Assembly: GCA_022340315.1 (NCBI GenBank)
Contig: JAJDOD010000070.1
Coordinates: 1-37,535 of the forward strand
Reading direction: 5' to 3'
DNA from: Silicimonas sp.
Lineage (GTDB): Bacteria > Pseudomonadota > Alphaproteobacteria > Rhodobacterales > Rhodobacteraceae
DNA: 37,535 bases
Made by a program: the position numbers and the translations under genes. The notes beneath the pieces are model-generated. The model saw only the letters and a program-made list of their open reading frames with translations, ran no database searches and was not told the DNA's origin. Positions 9,004 through 18,704 of the stretch are shown here, piece by piece (the first letter of the stretch is position 1; every line of letters starts with the position of its first letter).

Positions 9004-9429
9004 ATGAAACTTGCAGTTGCATTGGCGTTCTTGGGAGTCTTCTTGCCTGCAACCAGCAGGGTGAACGAGATTGTCCTGAAATCAGGGGCGCGCGGAGCAC
9101 TAGCGGTAGCGGTCATTCAAGCACCAGATCGGTTCGGCGGACCAACCGCCGGAAACGTGATCGGTCTGACGTTCACGGTCACTTCTGAGCGCAGCGCGAA
9201 GCCGGAGGTAGACGCTGCTTCGCTGTGTTACCTGTACGGACAATCCACTTACAGCCGTATGCAATCCGACCGCGCATTCCTTGAAGCGATCAACAATCTC
9301 ATTGACCTGAGCGCTCCCCTGGTCGGTGTCCGCGTGTCAATCTTCCACAGCAAGGCTGAATCAGTCTCTGTCGGAACGCATTTGCACTTCGATATGAGAG
9401 GAGTTGCGAAGTGTAGACCGAGTTTGTGA
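9004..9429 (+). CDS. Hypothetical protein with possible signal peptide (uncertain)
   Basis: Within ORF 8995-9429: MKLAVALAFLGVFLPATSR...; not recognised, lies in a gene-poor patch. Confidence 0.3.
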   Translation: MKLAVALAFLGVFLPATSRVNEIVLKSGARGALAVAVIQAPDRFGGPTAGNVIGLTFTVTSERSAKPEVDAASLCYLYGQSTYSRMQSDRAFLEAINNLIDLSAPLVGVRVSIFHSKAESVSVGTHLHFDMRGVAKCRPSL

Positions 9430-9887
9430 CTGGCGTCAGATTTAGTCCACCAAGTTCGAGGATTACTTCCAATGCCGGGTCAATGCGGCCCGGCGTCAAT
9501 TTCCTTCAATGAGCTGTCGTTGACTGTTGAACTCCGCAGGGCAGGCTTGTCCGCACAGCGGTCATTCAATGGTTGCGGCGTGAACGTCCGCTTCGTCACT
9601 CCTGGCAGACGATGCCCTTGGACTAACCCCTCAACGCCGCGTATACCGCCAAGTCCGGCAGCGCCAGCACCTTCGCGGCCTCTCTCAACATCCCCGCCCC
9701 TGACGGCAGCTTGGCGATCTCTTCACGGTCGGTCCACGTCTCGCGCGCCCATACAGCGCGGTCGTCAGGAAGCAGGCTTTCAAGGTTAGCTTTGCGCCCT
9801 CGGCGGTCGGGCATTTCGGTATGGCGGGTAGTTTGGCAAGGAAGTATTCCTTTTAAGTACCTTAAATCAATTACTTGTCAGGAATTC

Positions 9888-9962
9888 TGGCAGCCCGTAG
9901 GGGAATCGAACCCCTCTTTCCAGGTTGAAAACCTGGCGTCCTAACCGATAGACGAACGGGCC
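9888..9962 (-). tRNA. tRNA-Glu (anticodon UUC), CCA encoded
   Basis: Reverse complement GGCCCGTTCGTCTATCGGTTAGGACGCCAGGTTTTCAACCTGGAAAGAGGGGTTCGATTCCCCTACGGGCTGCCA folds as a tRNA; anticodon loop TTTTCAA, T-loop GGTTCGATTCC. Confidence 0.96.
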
Positions 9963-10026
9963 GCGCTGTGGAGGGCTACTTAGGGAAACTCGAAGGTGAG
10001 AGCAAGCGGATTTTTTCGGGAGAGAC

Positions 10027-11775
10027 CTAGGCCGCGGCGGCATCCTCGAGTCTCAGTTCCACCCGCTGGCGCCCGCCCCAATGGCTGATCTCAAGACGGC
10101 CGGCCAGGTGAAACCTCGCGCCCTTCGCAGTTGCCAGGGCCTGCCCCATGGCTGTGTCCCAGGCATCGAAGGCGATGCCGTCGAGGCGGGCGCCGAGACC
10201 GTCGCCGAAGCTGATCTTCAGATGACCTGTCCCGACCTGCCGGGCGTGCAGGATGCGGACATCGGGAAAGGCAAAGCGCGGGGCAGGGGCGCCCTGCCCG
10301 AAGGGGCCAGCTGCCTCTATCTGGGTGACCAGGTCGACCGTTGCGGCGCCGGGCATCAGCGCCGCGTCGATCCTCATATCGCGCGGTCCGTCGCTGCCCG
10401 CACCCTGGCGGGCAAGCAGTTCTCCCAGGCGATCCATCGCCGCCTCGATCCGGCCCGCCTCCACCGTCAGGCCGGCGGCCATCTTGTGCCCGCCGCCCTT
10501 GAGCAGCAGGCCTTCGGCCGCGAGCCTTTGAATGGCCGAGCCAAGATCGACCCCCCGCACCGAGCGGCCCGACCCCTTGCCCTCGCCGTTCTCAATCCCG
10601 ATCACCACCGAAGGCCGTCCCGTGGCCTCCTTCAAACGCGCCGCGACGATGCCCACTACGCCGGGATGCCACGCCTCGCCTGCAGCCCAGACCAGCGGGC
10701 CATCGAGACCGCGGGTTTCCGCCTGCGCCAGTGCCGCGGCACGAACCTGTGCCTCGATCTCGCGGCGCTCGCGGTTCAACTCGTCTAGCCGGTCGGCAAG
10801 TGCGCGGGCTTCGTCGACATCGGTGGTCGAAAGGCACCTTGCGCCAAGATCGGCGCGGCCAACGCGGCCACCGGCATTGACGCGCGGACCGATCACGTAG
10901 CCCAGGTGATATGCGGCAGGCGGCACGTCGAGGCCGGCGACATCCGCCAGGGCCGCAATACCGGGGCGCGCGCGGGCGCCCATCACCTTGAGCCCTTGGA
11001 TCACCAGCGCACGGTTCAGCCCGACAAGCGGTGCTACGTCAGCGACCGTCGCAAGGGCCACAAGGTCGAGAAGCTGCATCAGGTCGGGCGCGCGTCGTCC
11101 GGCTTCGCGGCATTGGCGGTTGGCCTCGACCAGGACCAGAAAGACGACGGCGGCGGCGCAGAGGTGGCCCAATTCGCCGGTTTCGTCCTGCCGGTTGGGG
11201 TTCACGATGGCCAGCGCCTCGGGCAATGTCGCCTCGCCCAAGTGGTGGTCGATGACGACGACATCCGCCCCCTTGGCCGCCGCAATGGCCTCGAAGGACA
11301 GGGTTCCGCAATCCACGCAGATGATCAGCGAATGGTTCTGCGCGAGCGTGCGCATGGCATCCGGGTTCGGGCCGTAGCCCTCGTCGATGCGGTCGGGGAC
11401 ATATAGCGTCGCCTCGCGGCCATGCTGGCGCAGCCAGTCGATCAGAAGCGCCGCCGAGGCGCCACCATCCACATCGTAGTCGGCAAAGATCGCAACGCGT
11501 TCTGCCCTGTCAACCGCTTGCAGTATGCGCGCGGCGGCGGGTTCGAGGTCTTTCAGATGCCTCGGGTCGGGCATCAGGTCGCGGATCTTCGGCGTCAGAT
11601 AGGACTGGGCCTCCTCAGGTGGCACTCCGCGCCGGGCGAGGACGCGAGCCGTTGGCTCGAACAGGTCGGCGGCTTGGGAAATGGCTTCGGCAAGCCGCAA
11701 TTCCTCGACTGCCGGACCAACCCATCGGCGGCCCGACAAGGATGCATCGACGTCGAGAAAACTTCCCGCGGTCAC
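10027..11775 (-). CDS. recJ: Single-stranded-DNA-specific exonuclease RecJ
   Basis: Probable GTG start at 11775 (VTAGSFLDVDASLSGRRW...); DYDVDGGASAALL, VIDHH and GGGHKMAAG motifs. The ORF track's longer N-terminus is out-of-frame glpX. Confidence 0.93.
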   Translation of the reverse strand: MTAGSFLDVDASLSGRRWVGPAVEELRLAEAISQAADLFEPTARVLARRGVPPEEAQSYLTPKIRDLMPDPRHLKDLEPAAARILQAVDRAERVAIFADYDVDGGASAALLIDWLRQHGREATLYVPDRIDEGYGPNPDAMRTLAQNHSLIICVDCGTLSFEAIAAAKGADVVVIDHHLGEATLPEALAIVNPNRQDETGELGHLCAAAVVFLVLVEANRQCREAGRRAPDLMQLLDLVALATVADVAPLVGLNRALVIQGLKVMGARARPGIAALADVAGLDVPPAAYHLGYVIGPRVNAGGRVGRADLGARCLSTTDVDEARALADRLDELNRERREIEAQVRAAALAQAETRGLDGPLVWAAGEAWHPGVVGIVAARLKEATGRPSVVIGIENGEGKGSGRSVRGVDLGSAIQRLAAEGLLLKGGGHKMAAGLTVEAGRIEAAMDRLGELLARQGAGSDGPRDMRIDAALMPGAATVDLVTQIEAAGPFGQGAPAPRFAFPDVRILHARQVGTGHLKISFGDGLGARLDGIAFDAWDTAMGQALATAKGARFHLAGRLEISHWGGRQRVELRLEDAAAA

Positions 11776-12737
11776 GTTCCGATGGGATGGCGATAATTCA
11801 TGCGCCGCACCGATCCGGTCTTCGAGCGCATCAGGATCGTTTCGGCGGTCAGGACGCCGGGTTCGCGCTTGATGCCGGGCAGGATCGAGCCATCGGTAAC
11901 GCCGGTCGCGGCAAAGATCACGTCGCCGGTCACCATGTCGTCGCGCGTATACACGCGGTCGAAGTTGGTGATCCCCGCCTTCCTTGCGCGGTCTTTCTCG
12001 TCGTCGTTGCGGAAGACGAGCTTGCCGAACATCTGCCCGCCCATGCACTTGAGCGCGGCGGCCGCAAGCACGCCTTCAGGCGCTCCACCGGTGCCCATGT
12101 ACATATCGATGCCAGTGGTCGGTTCGGCGCAGTGAATGACGCCTGCCACGTCCCCGTCCGTGATCAGCCGGATCGCGGCCCCGGTCGTGCGCAATTCCGC
12201 GATCATCTCTTCGTGGCGCGGGCGCTCCAGCACGCAGACCGTGATATCCTCGGTCGAGCACCCCTTCGCGGCGGCCAGTGCGTTGACCCGTTCGGCGGGG
12301 CTCATGTCCATCGTGACGACGCCGCGCCGGAAACCGGGGCCGATGGCGAGCTTGTCCATGTAGGTGTCGGGCGCGTGCAGCATCGAGCCGCGCGGGCCCA
12401 TCGCGATCACGGCAAGCGCGTTCGGCATGTCCTTCGCCGTCAGCGTCGTGCCCTCCAGCGGATCAAGAGCGATATCGACCTGCGGGCCTTCGCCGGTGCC
12501 GACCTCTTCGCCGATATAGAGCATCGGCGCCTCGTCGCGCTCACCTTCACCGATGACCACAACGCCTTGAATTTCAAGATGGTTCAATTGGGTTCGCATG
12601 GCGTCCACGGCGGCCTGATCGGCAGCCTTCTCATCGCCACGCCCGATCAGGCGGGCCGAGGCGAGAGCGGCGGCTTCGCTGACACGGGCAAGGCCGAGGG
12701 ACAGCATTCGGTCGTGGAACATGGGGGCATCGGCCAT
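11772..12737 (-). CDS. glpX: Fructose-1,6-bisphosphatase class II
   Basis: 321 aa; VVIGEGERDEAPMLYIGEEVG, DPLEGTTL, GTGGAPEGVLAAAALKCMGG; GTGA overlap with recJ. Confidence 0.95.
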   Translation of the reverse strand: MADAPMFHDRMLSLGLARVSEAAALASARLIGRGDEKAADQAAVDAMRTQLNHLEIQGVVVIGEGERDEAPMLYIGEEVGTGEGPQVDIALDPLEGTTLTAKDMPNALAVIAMGPRGSMLHAPDTYMDKLAIGPGFRRGVVTMDMSPAERVNALAAAKGCSTEDITVCVLERPRHEEMIAELRTTGAAIRLITDGDVAGVIHCAEPTTGIDMYMGTGGAPEGVLAAAALKCMGGQMFGKLVFRNDDEKDRARKAGITNFDRVYTRDDMVTGDVIFAATGVTDGSILPGIKREPGVLTAETILMRSKTGSVRRMNYRHPIGT

Positions 12738-12834
12738 GAGGTATGTCTCCGGTAAGGTCGTTGCCCTTGGGTAGACAAGCGGGATGGGCGGGGCAAGGTC
12801 AAAGGTCGCGGGACCGGGATTTCAGGGATTTCGC

Positions 12835-12878
12835 AACGTCGGTATCACGTCGGTATCACGTCGGTATTGCGTCGGTGC
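12835..12878. repeat. Short tandem repeat, about 4 x 11 bp
   Basis: AACGTCGGTAT CACGTCGGTAT CACGTCGGTAT TGCGTCGGTGC in the glpX/purA divergent intergenic region. Confidence 0.85.
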
Positions 12879-12996
12879 CTTTATCCGTGCGCGGCATCCA
12901 CCGGCACGGAGGAGTTTCACAGCCAGAGCCGGCATTTGCCCTTTCGCGTCGGCGCCGCCGGGGCTATAGACGCGCGGGTTTGAACGGAGTCATCGC

Positions 12997-14289
<1,293 letters not shown>

Positions 14290-14393
14290 GGAACGGCGGC
14301 CGTGAGACGTTGGCTGGAAGGGGTTTCTCGTCGTACTGTTGGCCAATCTGAGGTTCTGTTCCGCGACCGGTCCGGCGACCGGGGGAGAATGCA

Positions 14394-15134
14394 ATGCAGG
14401 GAAAAGTCGCGCTCGTCACGGGCAGTTCCAAGGGAATAGGGCTGGCGATTGCCCGGCGGCTGTCCGAGGCAGGCGCGACGGTGGTTCTGAACGGGCGCAG
14501 CGAAGCGCCGCTTGCCTAGTCGCTGGAGGCCTTGCGTTCAGACGGGATGGCCGTTGACGGCGAAGCTTTCGATGCTTGCAGCGAGCCGGCGGTCAAAGCC
14601 GCGATGCGGCGTATCCGCGACCGACATGGCAGGTTCGACATTCTCGTGAACAACGCCGGTGTGCTGCTGAGCAAGACGATTTTCGAGACCACGCCTGACG
14701 AGTGGGACGATATTCTTCGCAGCAACATGACATCGGCTTTCGTCTGCTCGAAGGCGGCGCTGGAAATCTTCCGGGCGCAGGGCGATGGGGGACGCATCAT
14801 CATGATAGGCTCACTCGCCGGTCAGCGCGGCGCGCCCGCGGGGGCCGTGGGTTATGGCGCGTAAAAGGCCGGGTTGGTCGGGCTGGCGCAGACGCTGGCG
14901 TTCACGGCCAGCGAGTTTGGCGTGACGGTCAACACCGTGTCGCCCGGAATGATCGAAACCGACATGCTGCGGCAGGGATTTGGCGACAAGCTGGCCGACG
15001 TGGCATCGCGCATTCCCCTGGGGCTGGGTCAGCCTCGGGATGTTGCCGAGGCGGTTGCATTCCTGGCCGGAGACGCGGGCCGCCATGTCACCGGCGCGAC
15101 GATCGACGTCAACGGGGGCCTTTACCACCGATAG
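14394..15134 (+). pseudogene. SDR-family (FabG-like) oxidoreductase with two in-frame stop codons
   Basis: One frame from ATG 14394 to TAG 15132-15134: MQGKVALVTGSSKGIGLAIARRLSEAGATVVLNGRSEAPLA*SLEALRS...ILVNNAGVLLS...GYGA*KAGLVGLAQTLAF...GQPRDVAEAVAFLAGDAGRHVTGATIDVNGG. Stops at 14517-14519 (TAG) and 14862-14864 (TAA). Confidence 0.88.
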
Positions 15135-15187
15135 CCCCGGGCCGCCGATTGCTTGACCTGGCAGGCGATTGATCCATAACCCCCTGC

Positions 15188-15409
15188 ATGGCCCTGTCTT
15201 ACAAAGCCCGCCGCCGCTGGTCGCTTGTCATCCTGCTGATCGGGATGCCGCTTTACATCGTGGCGGCCGTCACCGTGGTGAACTGGCTCGACCGGCCGCA
15301 TTTCCTGGTCGAGCTGCTGATCTACGTCGTGCTCGGCATCGTCTGGATCCTGCCGTTCAAGGCGGTCTTCCGGGGCGTCGGAAAAGCGGACCCGGACGGC
15401 GAGCGTTAG
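15188..15409 (+). CDS. DUF2842-type small membrane protein
   Basis: 73 aa with two TM helices: [66 protein letters not shown]. Confidence 0.75.
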   Translation: MALSYKARRRWSLVILLIGMPLYIVAAVTVVNWLDRPHFLVELLIYVVLGIVWILPFKAVFRGVGKADPDGER

Positions 15410-18400
15410 GCCAGGTCGGCAAGCCGCGCGAGCGCGGTTTCCAGCCGGGCGAGTTCCTCGCGCTTCGACGCGGCGAGTTCCTCGGTTTCCTGCACAACGT
15501 CCTCGCCCGCATTTTCGCGGAACTTGGGGTTTTTCAGCCGGCCTTCCAGCCCGCCGAGATCCTTTTGCAGCTTGCCGACGGACTTTTCGAGCCGCGCCTT
15601 CTCGGCCCCGGCGTCGATCAGCCCGGCGAGCGGCAGCGCGAAGGTGCCGCCTTCGACGGCGATGGTGGCCGACCCCTTCGGCGCAGCATCGGTGGCGTCA
15701 AGGCTTTCGATCCGGGCCTGGCGGAGGATCATGGCCTCGTTCGCGGCCCAGGCTTCCTCGCCCTTCGCGTCGAGCGAGAGCTTGAGGAACGGCACTTTCG
15801 CCCCGGCGGGCACGTTCATCTCGCCGCGCACCGAGCGAACCTTTTCGATCAGGTCGATAACCCAGTTCATCTGGGCGTCGGCTTCGGCATCGACCAGGTC
15901 CGCGCCATATTCCGGCCAGTCGGCGTGGACCAGCATCTTGTCGCGGGTTTTGGCGCTAAGTTCCCAGAGTTCCTCGGTAATAAAGGGCATGATGGGGTGG
16001 AGCATGATCAGGATCTGGTCGAGCGCCCAGGCCATCGTCGCGCGGGTCTCGCCCGCCGCGTCGCCGTCGAAGAGGGGTTTCGAGAACTCGATGTACCAGT
16101 CGCAGAAGGTGCCCCAGGTGAAGGCGTAGAGCGTGTTTGCGGCGTCGTTGAAGCGGAAGTCTGAGAGGGCCTTGTCGACGGCCATCCGTGTCTTGGCGAC
16201 CTCGCCCATGATCCACTTGTTGACGGTCTGGGCAGGGGCGGGCGTGCCGCCGCGTGCGACCTCGAAGACACCGTTCATCTCGGCAAAGCGCGCGGCGTTC
16301 CAGAGCTTGGTGGTGAAGTTGCGGTAGCCCTGGATGCGGCCAGTCGAGAGCTTCAGGTCACGGCCCATTGCGGCCATCGAGGTGAGAGTGAAGCGCACCG
16401 CATCCGCACCGTATTCGTCGACCAGTTCGAGCGGGTCGAGGACGTTGCCGAGGGACTTGGACATCTTCTTGCCCTTCTCGTCGCGGACCAGCGCGTGGAC
16501 GTAGACGGTGTCGAAGGGACGTTGGCCCACGACGGCGTATTGCATCATCATCATGCGGGCGACCCAGAAGAAGATGATGTCGAAGCCGGTGATGAGGACG
16601 GAGGTGGGGAAGTATTTTCTCAGTTCTGGCGTGTCCTCGGGCCAGCCGAGGGTACCGATGGGCCAGAGGCCGGAGGAGAACCAGGTGTCGAGCACGTCGG
16701 GGTCGCGCCAGAGCGGATAGACCAGCTTCGTCGGGTCCTGCGACAGGTTGTATGCCGCCAGCCCCTCCGCGAAGGCGTCGATGGCCTCGGTCCGATTGGC
16801 GACCTCGATCAGCCGGGCGTGGTTGAGCGGTGTCGGCAGCGGGGCTTCGTCGGCGTCGAATTTGGCGCGGACATCCTCGAAGTCCTCGCCGGCATGGTGG
16901 CGTTCGCCGCAGCGGACAAGGCCTTCGCCGAGGAGCCGGAACAGTTCGACTTCGTCGAGGGCGTCGTCGCCTTCGTCATCGGCGAATTGGCCGGGGTCGA
17001 GATCGAGACCGTACCAGACCGGGATCTGGTGGCCCCACCAGAGTTGGCGGGAGATGCACCAGGGTTCGATGTTCTCGAGCCAGTTGAAGTAGACCCGTCT
17101 GTGCTGCTCGGGGAGGATCTCGGTAGTGCCATTGCGGACGGCTTCCAGCGCGGGGCCGACGATCTTGGCGGTGTCGACGAACCACTGGTCGGTGAGCATG
17201 GGCTCGATGACGACCTTCGAGCGGTCCCCGAAAGGCTGCATGATCTTCTTGGCCTCGACCAGAGGCACCTCGCCGGGATCGAGGCAGACGTTGCCCTCGC
17301 TGTCCTCGGGGTTGCCGGGGACCATGACAGCAAGGCCTTCTTCGGTGATCTGGGCGACGACTTGTCTGCGGGCCTCGAAGCGGTCGAGGCCGCGGAGATC
17401 GTCCGGGACGAGGTTGATGGTGTCGGCCTCGGCTTCGGTGAGGGTCTTTTCGCCCTTGGCGACGGACATCGCGATCGCGGCGGCCTCGGCATAGGGCGCG
17501 CCGTCGTCGCGCATCGCACCCTTGGTGTCCATAAGCCGGTACATCGGGATGTTGCCGCGCTTGGCAACGGCATAGTCGTTGAAGTCATGCGCGCCGGTGA
17601 TCTTGACCGCGCCCGAGCCGAAGTCGGGGTCGGGATATTCGTCGGTGATGATCGGGATCAGGCGGCGGTGTTCCTTCGGGCCGACCGGGATCTCGCAGAG
17701 TTTGCCGACGATTGGCGCGTAACGCTCATCCGAGGGGTGGACCGCCACCGCGCCGTCGCCGAGCATGGTCTCGGGGCGGGTCGTGGCGATGGAGATGTAG
17801 TCGCGGGTTTCGCGGAAGAGCTCGTTCCCGTCCTCGTCGCGCTCGATGTATTCGTAGGTGACGCCATCGGCCAGCGGGTACTTGAAGTGCCACATGTGGC
17901 CGTCGACTTCGATGTTCTCAACTTCCAGGTCGGAGATCGCGGTCTCGAAATGCGGGTCCCAGTTCACCAGCCGCTTGCCGCGATAGATCAGGCCCTTGTC
18001 GTACATGTCGACGAAAACCTTGATCACCGCATCGTGGAAGTTGCCCTCTTCGCCCTCGGGGGCATTCGGCGCCCCGGACATGGTGAACGCGTTGCGCGAC
18101 CAGTCGCAGGAGGCACCTAGGCGTTTCAACTGCTCGATGATGGTGCCGCCGGACTGCTTCTTCCACTCCCAGACCTTCGCGGTGAAGGCCTCGCGCCCCA
18201 TTTCGCGGCGGGAGAGGTTGGCGCCGTCTTTCGCCAATTCGCGCTCGACGACCATCTGCGTGGCAATCCCGGCGTGATCCTGGCCCGGTTGCCAGAGCGT
18301 GTCGTGGCCGCGCATCCGGTGCCAGCGGGTCAGGATGTCCTGCAGCGTGTTGTTGAAGGCGTGGCCCATGTGGAGCACGCCCGTGACATTGGGCGGCGGG

Positions 18401-18519
18401 ATCATGATCGAGAACGTCTCATCCGACGAGGCGTTGGCGCCAGCCTTGAAGGCTCCGCTCTGTTCCCAGGCCGAGTAAAGGCGCGGTTCCGCCTCGCTTG
18501 CGTCGAATGTCTTTTCCAT
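15406..18519 (-). CDS. valS: Valyl-tRNA synthetase
   Basis: Start ATG 18519 ([24 protein letters not shown]...); [14 protein letters not shown] (HIGH), [12 protein letters not shown] (KMSKS), C-terminal coiled coil. Confidence 0.97.
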   Translation of the reverse strand: MEKTFDASEAEPRLYSAWEQSGAFKAGANASSDETFSIMIPPPNVTGVLHMGHAFNNTLQDILTRWHRMRGHDTLWQPGQDHAGIATQMVVERELAKDGANLSRREMGREAFTAKVWEWKKQSGGTIIEQLKRLGASCDWSRNAFTMSGAPNAPEGEEGNFHDAVIKVFVDMYDKGLIYRGKRLVNWDPHFETAISDLEVENIEVDGHMWHFKYPLADGVTYEYIERDEDGNELFRETRDYISIATTRPETMLGDGAVAVHPSDERYAPIVGKLCEIPVGPKEHRRLIPIITDEYPDPDFGSGAVKITGAHDFNDYAVAKRGNIPMYRLMDTKGAMRDDGAPYAEAAAIAMSVAKGEKTLTEAEADTINLVPDDLRGLDRFEARRQVVAQITEEGLAVMVPGNPEDSEGNVCLDPGEVPLVEAKKIMQPFGDRSKVVIEPMLTDQWFVDTAKIVGPALEAVRNGTTEILPEQHRRVYFNWLENIEPWCISRQLWWGHQIPVWYGLDLDPGQFADDEGDDALDEVELFRLLGEGLVRCGERHHAGEDFEDVRAKFDADEAPLPTPLNHARLIEVANRTEAIDAFAEGLAAYNLSQDPTKLVYPLWRDPDVLDTWFSSGLWPIGTLGWPEDTPELRKYFPTSVLITGFDIIFFWVARMMMMQYAVVGQRPFDTVYVHALVRDEKGKKMSKSLGNVLDPLELVDEYGADAVRFTLTSMAAMGRDLKLSTGRIQGYRNFTTKLWNAARFAEMNGVFEVARGGTPAPAQTVNKWIMGEVAKTRMAVDKALSDFRFNDAANTLYAFTWGTFCDWYIEFSKPLFDGDAAGETRATMAWALDQILIMLHPIMPFITEELWELSAKTRDKMLVHADWPEYGADLVDAEADAQMNWVIDLIEKVRSVRGEMNVPAGAKVPFLKLSLDAKGEEAWAANEAMILRQARIESLDATDAAPKGSATIAVEGGTFALPLAGLIDAGAEKARLEKSVGKLQKDLGGLEGRLKNPKFRENAGEDVVQETEELAASKREELARLETALARLADLA

Positions 18520-18704
18520 CTCGCTCGTCCCTTTCGCGTCCGGGGGCTGATTTAGCCTTGCAGGCAGCGGAGGGAAAGGGTGTTTGCCCGGCGCGACGGC
18601 GTATTTGCAAAGAGATGAAGGGGCGGGCGCGAAATGTCGCCGCATGAGGCTGGACACCACGGCGCGCGCCGCTAGGTTCTGCGCCGAAGGCGGAGGCGAG
18701 TTTC

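Noticed and set aside
9623-9814. 63-aa minus-strand ORF (MPDRRGRKANLESLLPDDRAVWARETWTDREEIAKLPSGAGML...)
   Set aside because: Plausible protein-like sequence, but no family recognised and no clear start; kept only as part of the gene-poor patch.
10027-12048. Extended 673-aa recJ ORF as given in the track
   Set aside because: The first about 90 residues are out-of-frame glpX sequence; the GTG at 11775 overlapping the glpX stop is the credible start.
12835-12878. Possible CRISPR-like repeat
   Set aside because: Units are contiguous 11-mers without spacers; reported as a simple tandem repeat instead.
16495-18120. 541-aa plus-strand ORF
   Set aside because: Entirely antisense to valS, whose motifs are clear; a GC-rich third-codon-position artefact.
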